Below, one piece after another: positions 59,186 to 64,000 of a stretch of DNA of 64,000 bases. Every line of letters starts with the position of its first letter. Within the stretch, counting starts at the first letter, position 1. The translations under genes and the position numbers were made by a program. The notes below the pieces were generated by a model. It made no database searches. It saw only the letters and a program-made list of their open reading frames with translations, and had not been told where the DNA came from. The stretch is taken from assembly GCF_004365655.1 (NCBI RefSeq), contig NZ_SOEO01000002.1, positions 682,001-746,000 on the forward strand, read 5' to 3'. Source of the DNA: Epilithonimonas xixisoli. GTDB taxonomy: Bacteria > Bacteroidota > Bacteroidia > Flavobacteriales > Weeksellaceae.

Positions 59186-61708
59186 TTTTTGTTTCATTAC
59201 TCTTCTTTGCTGAGGTGAAGCTTTTTGAAGAGGAGTTGAATCTGTAGAACCTCCCGGGATTCCAGGTCCGCTTGCTGGTGGAGAAATAGCATTTTCTTTT
59301 TGAATTCTGACCTGTTCCTTTAGCTTTAATTCCTCGTCATTATTTGGCTCGTTTGGCTGAGACATATTTGAAATTGCATTTCCAGCATCGTCCGTCAGTT
59401 CTAGCTTAGCATCGCTTTTCAGATATTTTAAAAGTTCTTTGGCTTTGACGCCTTCTGGTGTTTTCGCATAGTTCAGAACGATTTGTTCCAATTGCAAAAT
59501 CATAATTTCTTTTCCAGCAGTTTTCCCTGCATTGTAAGCGTTCAGTAGATAAAATTTGGGAACCAAAGCATCTTTTGGATGATCTGCTAAGGCTTTGTCT
59601 ATTATTGCAGAAGACTCGGCGAATTTATCCGTTTCGTAGAGTTTGTAGGCGTCTGCATAGAGTTTTTCTACATCCGCAGTGGATTTGTTGAAGTCTTTGC
59701 TTTTTGGATTTTTCACATATTCCGCATAGGATGTGTACGGATATTTTTCCAAGATTAATTGTTTCGCTTTTTCGGCTTCAACAGGATTTTTTTCATAATT
59801 GAAGACAAAAATATTGTACAAAGCCATCAAATCTGTTTCCTCTTCCGGTTTGTTATCTACCAGGTCAAAAAGCGTTTTCGTTGCCAATTTTGTATTAGAG
59901 AAAAAGGTTTCGTACATCCTTCCCATTCCCAGGCTGGCTGTGTCTCTGTCTTTTTTAAGCTTGTCTAATTCTATTTTGGATGTAGGGATTTGCTCAATGT
60001 AAAAGTCCGGCTCCAAACGTCGGGGATCTGGCGCATTGGCAAGTCCGAGTGCTTCGTTTTTCAATTCTTCTACTGTAGAACTTCTGGCTGAGTAACGCCA
60101 GTTATCCATTAGTGTTCTGCTTCCCCAGACTTGTCGGAAAGCGTTTTCTCCTCTGGAAATGTTGTTGGTATTGGCAAAATAAAATGTAGAACCGCCCGTC
60201 ATTCCAAAATTCTGAAAGCTATTCGCATCTGTAGAATTATTTGCGAAAATAGAATTGGCGTTGTAGTCTGCATTATCAAAGCCTTTGCTTCTCTCTGCTC
60301 TTTTCTTTTCCAATTCCTCAGCGGCTTCTTTTGCCTTTATTTTTTCGATGTATTTGGCAAAATAATCACGCTTTTCGTCAGGAGACATTTTCGCAAGATT
60401 CAGAATACTGTCGTTTTTCTTAACGATGTAATAGTTTTTCGAAAGCTTTTTGATATTGGCTGTCAATTCGGTTAATCTATCTTTTTCCGGTTTGTAGCTC
60501 ATTACCGCCAAAGCACTGTCGTAGAAAACGCCTGCCGTAAGGTAATCGTCTTTCGCAAAATATTTTTTCGCAATTTCGGAGTAGGTAAGTCCACGGATTT
60601 GCGGATCTGACTGTTTTTCTTTCAATGCTTTTCTGAAATAAGAATCAGCAAGAGAGTCTTTTGCAGCAGAAGTTGCAATCAATCCACTGGCGTAGTACAA
60701 TTCGTTTTTACGAGAAGCATAAGTTCCTTTTTTAGCAATTTTGGAAATGTATTCTATTGCTTTTTCGTAGCTATCTGTTTTATTATCAAATGTTTTGGCG
60801 ATTTCGATTTGGGATTTTACTTCGAATTCGTAGCTGTTCGCATATTTGTAAGCTGCTGCAAAAGATTCTCGGGCGTCTTCTTTTTTATTAAGACCCGCTA
60901 GGATTTGACCTCTTAAATAAGCAATTCTGCTTTTGGTTTTTCTGTTTTTGTTATAAGTGAAAGCTTCTTCCAAAACTTCAGCAGCCAATTCTTTTTTGCC
61001 CCATTTCAGAAAATTATCCGCTTGATAAACTTTTAAAATGCGAAGATGCTCTTTGGATATTTTAATTTTCGGATCCTCTTCCAAATTTTTAAAAACCTCA
61101 TCTGCACGGTAATATTCTTTTAGTTTGGTGTAGTTTGCCGCTTTGTAGATGTGAGCCAAAGGCAATCTTTTATCCTTATCCATCGTGTTGAAAACGTAGC
61201 TGAGCGCATCCAGAGATTCCAGATATTTACCTTGATACATTCGGGCTCTAGCCAAAAGCATGTAGGCATCAAAAATCTTCTTGTTTTTCTCCACGCCATT
61301 TACCAAAACCGAATATTTTGTAATCGCTTTTATCGCTTTAGCTTCCGAAATTTGAAGCACAGAAACCCCTTTCTTGGATCCAGCAGAACCATCGTTCTCA
61401 TTTCTTGGACCGCCACGCATTGGCATTGGAGCATCAGAATCTGGGGAATTGCCGGAAGTATTGTTTTGCAAATTCGTCAGATCATCTTCTGTCGTGTAAA
61501 CAGAAATGTACGGATCGAAGAAGTTGTCCACGTGGGACTTGTCTCTGCTTTCCATCTCGGCAACCATCGCTTCGTTGCTGTTGAACAAAGTATTATGATA
61601 GGTCATAAATCTGTTCACCGGACCGCTTTTGGTTTTCTTCTTTTTCTTGCGGGGATTACAGGCCAAAACGCTTATGACAGCAAGTATGATTAGTAAATAT
61701 TTTCTCAT
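59183..61708 (-). CDS. sprE: type IX secretion / gliding lipoprotein, PorW/SprE-like
   Basis: 841 residues. The lipoprotein signal ends SVLAC (Cys17), followed by a basic NPRKKKKKTKSG and VNRFMTYHNTLFNSNEAM, which matches the opening of SprE/PorW proteins (a conserved YNxLFN region). The rest is helical with TPR-like units (for example DAYMLLARARMYQGKYLESL, HIYKAANYTKLKEYYRADEV). The C terminus is Pro/Gly/Ser-rich. SprE/PorW links the T9SS motor PorLM ring to the translocon and is needed for secretion and gliding. The family call rests on N-terminal and size similarity. Confidence 0.75.
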   Translation of the reverse strand: MRKYLLIILAVISVLACNPRKKKKKTKSGPVNRFMTYHNTLFNSNEAMVAEMESRDKSHVDNFFDPYISVYTTEDDLTNLQNNTSGNSPDSDAPMPMRGGPRNENDGSAGSKKGVSVLQISEAKAIKAITKYSVLVNGVEKNKKIFDAYMLLARARMYQGKYLESLDALSYVFNTMDKDKRLPLAHIYKAANYTKLKEYYRADEVFKNLEEDPKIKISKEHLRILKVYQADNFLKWGKKELAAEVLEEAFTYNKNRKTKSRIAYLRGQILAGLNKKEDARESFAAAYKYANSYEFEVKSQIEIAKTFDNKTDSYEKAIEYISKIAKKGTYASRKNELYYASGLIATSAAKDSLADSYFRKALKEKQSDPQIRGLTYSEIAKKYFAKDDYLTAGVFYDSALAVMSYKPEKDRLTELTANIKKLSKNYYIVKKNDSILNLAKMSPDEKRDYFAKYIEKIKAKEAAEELEKKRAERSKGFDNADYNANSIFANNSTDANSFQNFGMTGGSTFYFANTNNISRGENAFRQVWGSRTLMDNWRYSARSSTVEELKNEALGLANAPDPRRLEPDFYIEQIPTSKIELDKLKKDRDTASLGMGRMYETFFSNTKLATKTLFDLVDNKPEEETDLMALYNIFVFNYEKNPVEAEKAKQLILEKYPYTSYAEYVKNPKSKDFNKSTADVEKLYADAYKLYETDKFAESSAIIDKALADHPKDALVPKFYLLNAYNAGKTAGKEIMILQLEQIVLNYAKTPEGVKAKELLKYLKSDAKLELTDDAGNAISNMSQPNEPNNDEELKLKEQVRIQKENAISPPASGPGIPGGSTDSTPLQKASPQQRRVMKQK

Positions 61709-61791
61709 TTAATTATTTCAATAAAGAAATTCTGTTTTAATCTGTAAAAATAACGAAATTTTGCAAGGAAAATTATCTAAAGATTTCAGTT

Positions 61792-62364
61792 TTAGAAATT
61801 GCTGGGAAAACAATTGATTTTTTTGAGTTCTTCATAAACCAAATCTACAGGAAAACCCATCACAGCGTAGAAAGATCCGGAGATGTTTTTGATTTTTGCC
61901 ATTCCGAGCCATTCTTGTATTCCGTAGGATCCGGCTTTGTCAAACGGTTTGTAATTTTGGATGTAGAAATTAATTTCATTGTCACTCATTTCACCAAATT
62001 CCACATCTGTGCGACTGGTTTTGCTGATTTCAGAATTTTTTGTTTTAATGGTAAAAGCCGTGTAAACTTGGTGTTTTTGTCCAGATAAAATTTTCAACAT
62101 TTCGAAAGCTTCAGTTTCATCAGTTGGTTTGAGAAGGATTTTTTGGTCTAAGGCCACAATCGTGTCCGAGGTCAGGAGAATTTCATCTGCATCGACATTG
62201 AAAGCTTTGGCTTTTTTATTTGAAACGTATTCCGCAATTTGATTTGGTTGTAAATCGGAAGGATAAGATTCATCAACATCGATTTTTACAATATCGAATT
62301 CATAACCCAATTGTGATAATAACTCTTTTCGTCTAGGTGAATTGGAGGCTAGTAACAGTTTCAT
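61792..62364 (-). CDS. maf: Maf-family nucleotide pyrophosphatase
   Basis: 190 residues from the ATG at 62364. Maf motifs: LLLASNSPRRKELLSQLG at the start, VDESYPSDL, LTSDTIVALDQKIL and FDKAGSYGIQEW, then a final NISGSFYAVMGFPVDLV. The family hydrolyses dTTP/UTP or modified nucleotides and is tied to septum inhibition in Bacillus. It starts 9 bp after kdsC, an order shared with many Bacteroidota. Confidence 0.95.
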   Translation of the reverse strand: MKLLLASNSPRRKELLSQLGYEFDIVKIDVDESYPSDLQPNQIAEYVSNKKAKAFNVDADEILLTSDTIVALDQKILLKPTDETEAFEMLKILSGQKHQVYTAFTIKTKNSEISKTSRTDVEFGEMSDNEINFYIQNYKPFDKAGSYGIQEWLGMAKIKNISGSFYAVMGFPVDLVYEELKKINCFPSNF

Positions 62365-62373
62365 TATCAATTA

Positions 62374-62895
62374 TTAAGCTGATTTTGTTTCTTCGTCCAA
62401 GTTCCATTTTCCCTGCACTTTCATCACTTGTTCTATGACATCGCGAACAGCACCTTTTCCGCCAAATACTGGGGAAATATAATCCGAAATCGCTTTCACT
62501 TCTGGAACCGAGTTTGCAGGACAAGCAGAAATCTCCGCCAGTTTCATAATCCCAATATCCGGAATGTCATCGCCCATCATCAGAATTTCGGAATCTTGCA
62601 AGTTATGTTTTGATTTGAAATCTTCGTAATCGGAAACTTTGTGGGAAGACTTGGCGTAATAATCTTTGATTCCGAGATATTCCATTCTGTTTTTCACCAT
62701 CGGATCGTTACCGCCGGTTATGATTCCTATTTTAAAACCTTTTTTAAGCGATTGTACCACAGCGTAACCATCCAAAACGCTCATCACGCGGGACATATTT
62801 TGATCTGGCAAAAGATAGACACTTCCGTCTGTGAAAACGCCATCAACATCGAAAACAAAGGCTTTTATATTTTTTAATTTTGGTAGATAACTCAT
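62374..62895 (-). CDS. kdsC: HAD phosphatase, KdsC type (KDO-8-phosphate phosphatase)
   Basis: 173 residues, the capless C0 type of HAD phosphatase. Motif I is FVFDVDGVFTDGS (Asp16, Asp18), motif II is IGIITGG, and motif III MMGDDIPDIGIM supplies the metal aspartates. This form dephosphorylates 3-deoxy-D-manno-octulosonate 8-phosphate for lipopolysaccharide inner core. No cap domain, so it should act as a tetramer. It is transcribed with maf. Confidence 0.92.
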   Translation of the reverse strand: MSYLPKLKNIKAFVFDVDGVFTDGSVYLLPDQNMSRVMSVLDGYAVVQSLKKGFKIGIITGGNDPMVKNRMEYLGIKDYYAKSSHKVSDYEDFKSKHNLQDSEILMMGDDIPDIGIMKLAEISACPANSVPEVKAISDYISPVFGGKGAVRDVIEQVMKVQGKWNLDEETKSA

Positions 62896-62919
62896 TTTAA
62901 TTTTATTAGAAATTTTGCA

Positions 62920-62945
62920 TAAAAAAGTCCTCCAAGTAGAGGACT
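62920..62945 (-). terminator. terminator after the GLPGLI gene
   Basis: A 7-bp stem AGTCCTC / GAGGACT with a 6-nt loop is followed by TTTTTT on the - strand, 26 bp after the stop. Confidence 0.7.
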
Positions 62946-62970
62946 ATAAAAATATGGATTATAAATTAAT

Positions 62971-63876
62971 CTAAGGATAAAGCGCAGGTTCTATTTTGTT
63001 ATTATCATTTTTGATGGATTCTTTCTGGTGTTTTTCCATCGCTCTCAGCATCTCTGCACTGTCATTGATTTGTTTTCCATTCATATTGACGGTCATTTTC
63101 ACATTGCCTTGAGAAAGCATCTGGCGCATATTTTTCACCGGATCATTTTTGTAATCTTTCCATTGTTTTTTGAATTGCTCTTCGGAGATTTCGATTTCTT
63201 TTCCGTTGGCAAATCCAAAAGTTCTGATCACGGTTCCGGGTTTGGTTCCTGCTAATTCTTCTTTTTTCTCTATTTTTTCGATGTCATCAAATTTCTTACT
63301 TCCCACAAATTTGTAAGCGTGCGTGCCGGTAGAATCTTCCATTTCCAGGATCAAACCTGGCAATCCGTGGAATTTGTATGGACCATCCTGAAAAGGAAAA
63401 TCTTGTGAAAACCAAGCCGTCCAAGTTCTTCCGCCAAAATCGACTGTCGCTTTTTGGGCTTCGAATTTGTCAATCTTTTTGGTCTCCGGAAGGATTTTCC
63501 ATTCCATTGGTTTTTCATTTTTCACGGAGAATTTGGAATCTCCGATGGATGTGTGCAAAACGGTTGTAAAATCTGGATATTTTTTGTTAATAGAGTAAGC
63601 GACTTTACCTTCTTTTCCGCCCTCATATTTGAAGGAAGTAGATCCCATTGAGATTTGTTTTTGGAAATAAGCTTCTCTGGTCGAGTCGCTCACAAATTTC
63701 TGTCTGCTGTAGAATTTGCTTTCGTCTTTGCGGATGTCAAGATACATCAATTCGGTTTCGAGAGAATCTTTTTTCTCGATGTTTGATGCAAATTTGTATT
63801 CATACATAATCCTTGTTCCTTGAGCAAATGACATTAAACCCAAAGAAATCATTAATAATAAAAGTGTTTTCTTCAT
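62971..63876 (-). CDS. GLPGLI family secreted protein
   Basis: 301 residues with a signal peptide (MKKTLLLLMISLGLMSFAQ). The family-naming motif is present in KFHGLPGLILEMED (about 166-179), preceded by WTAWFSQDFPFQDGP, which is also typical. GLPGLI proteins are nearly confined to Bacteroidota and are often linked to TonB-dependent uptake or T9SS-related genes, but their function is not known. The C terminus is charged and probably flexible. Confidence 0.93.
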   Translation of the reverse strand: MKKTLLLLMISLGLMSFAQGTRIMYEYKFASNIEKKDSLETELMYLDIRKDESKFYSRQKFVSDSTREAYFQKQISMGSTSFKYEGGKEGKVAYSINKKYPDFTTVLHTSIGDSKFSVKNEKPMEWKILPETKKIDKFEAQKATVDFGGRTWTAWFSQDFPFQDGPYKFHGLPGLILEMEDSTGTHAYKFVGSKKFDDIEKIEKKEELAGTKPGTVIRTFGFANGKEIEISEEQFKKQWKDYKNDPVKNMRQMLSQGNVKMTVNMNGKQINDSAEMLRAMEKHQKESIKNDNNKIEPALYP

Positions 63877-64000
63877 ACCTAAGTTTTTAGTGATTTAAAA
63901 TTAAGAAAAATAAAAAGGCAGACAAAAAAATTGTGCTACCTTTCTGTTAATATAAAATAGTGTGTTATTTGAAATTAAATTTGACAGTGAACATAAACTG
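63877..64000. other. intergenic end of the window
   Basis: No gene is seen. A TAAATTTG -7 element at 63976-63983 on the + strand may serve a gene beyond the window. Confidence 0.4.

Noticed and set aside
61151-61693. 180-residue open frame antisense to the SprE-like gene
   Set aside because: Aromatic- and arginine-rich composition with no motif; it is a complement shadow of a long, well-supported coding region.
1-64000. CRISPR array
   Set aside because: No repeats of constant 25-40 bp with unique spacers are seen; the tandem arrays found have 7-bp units and no spacers.
1-64000. Prophage, insertion sequence or integrative element
   Set aside because: No integrase, transposase, phage structural gene or flanking target duplication is seen; genes are housekeeping or envelope types.
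1-64000. tRNA or rRNA genes
   Set aside because: I found no cloverleaf with a GGTTCGA-type T loop and no rRNA sequence when reading the intergenic regions; a covariance search would be more sensitive.

Overview
The window reads as an ordinary chromosomal stretch of a member of the Flavobacteriia (Bacteroidota), most likely a Chryseobacterium-type Weeksellaceae. The signs are AT-rich DNA, Bacteroidota promoter -7 elements of the form TAnnTTTG instead of Shine-Dalgarno-driven starts, many small SPII lipoproteins, a GLPGLI-family protein, DUF4271 beside hemD, a DUF4296 lipoprotein, a type IX secretion lipoprotein (PorW/SprE type) and a tryptophanase typical of indole-positive chryseobacteria. 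The genus is inferred, not proven. I see no rRNA, tRNA, CRISPR array, insertion sequence or prophage. The first gene is cut by the window edge; no other gene looks broken.

Layout. 0-4.7 kb: end of a serine hydrolase, a small envelope protein, cydAB (bd-type quinol oxidase) and an orphan lipoprotein. 4.7-12.3 kb: a + strand run of pgi, an FkbM methyltransferase, folD, queE, a polyprenyl-phosphate sugar transferase, mlaE-mlaF and a coupled beta-barrel protein. 12.4-19.5 kb: an AraC regulator, an M48 protease, thiL, a thioesterase, a YhiN-type flavoprotein, small lipoproteins and two thioredoxin-fold proteins. 19.5-27.3 kb: a TonB-C-like protein, mutS, a metallo-beta-lactamase/rhodanese fusion followed by thioredoxin, an omega-amidase-like hydrolase and an L,D-transpeptidase.

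27.4-39.3 kb: an RprXY-like two-component pair, an SRPBCC protein, oligopeptidase B, hemD-DUF4271, a polyprenol-mannose-synthase-type glycosyltransferase, a DUF4296 lipoprotein, tgt, an LptF/G permease and birA. 39.4-45.6 kb: the block rsfS-ftsH-LUD-cdsA-psd (protein quality control and phospholipid synthesis). 45.7-56.9 kb: lon, sufS, sodA, a mutL-rhomboid-EEP nuclease operon, an acyltransferase and miaE. 57-64 kb: DUF502, tryptophanase, SprE/PorW, Maf, kdsC and a GLPGLI protein.

Functional links: queE and tgt both serve queuosine; mlaEF, LptF/G, kdsC, the sugar transferase and the T9SS lipoprotein all build or maintain the outer membrane; mutS and mutL are both present; the MBL-rhodanese fusion and adjacent thioredoxin form a likely persulfide-detoxification unit.

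The most unusual signal is not a protein. At least seven intergenic sites carry degenerate tandem arrays with a strict 7-bp period but different words: ATCAnnn, TCTAAnn, GGCTnnT, CATCCAG and GTAnAAn. Most lie in sense orientation just 5' of a start codon, and three form inverted pairs. Other sites worth a look are a candidate structured RNA between sufS and sodA, a stem-loop at the predicted 5' end of the pgi mRNA, an FNR/CRP-like dyad at the cydA promoter, and two predicted leaderless transcripts.
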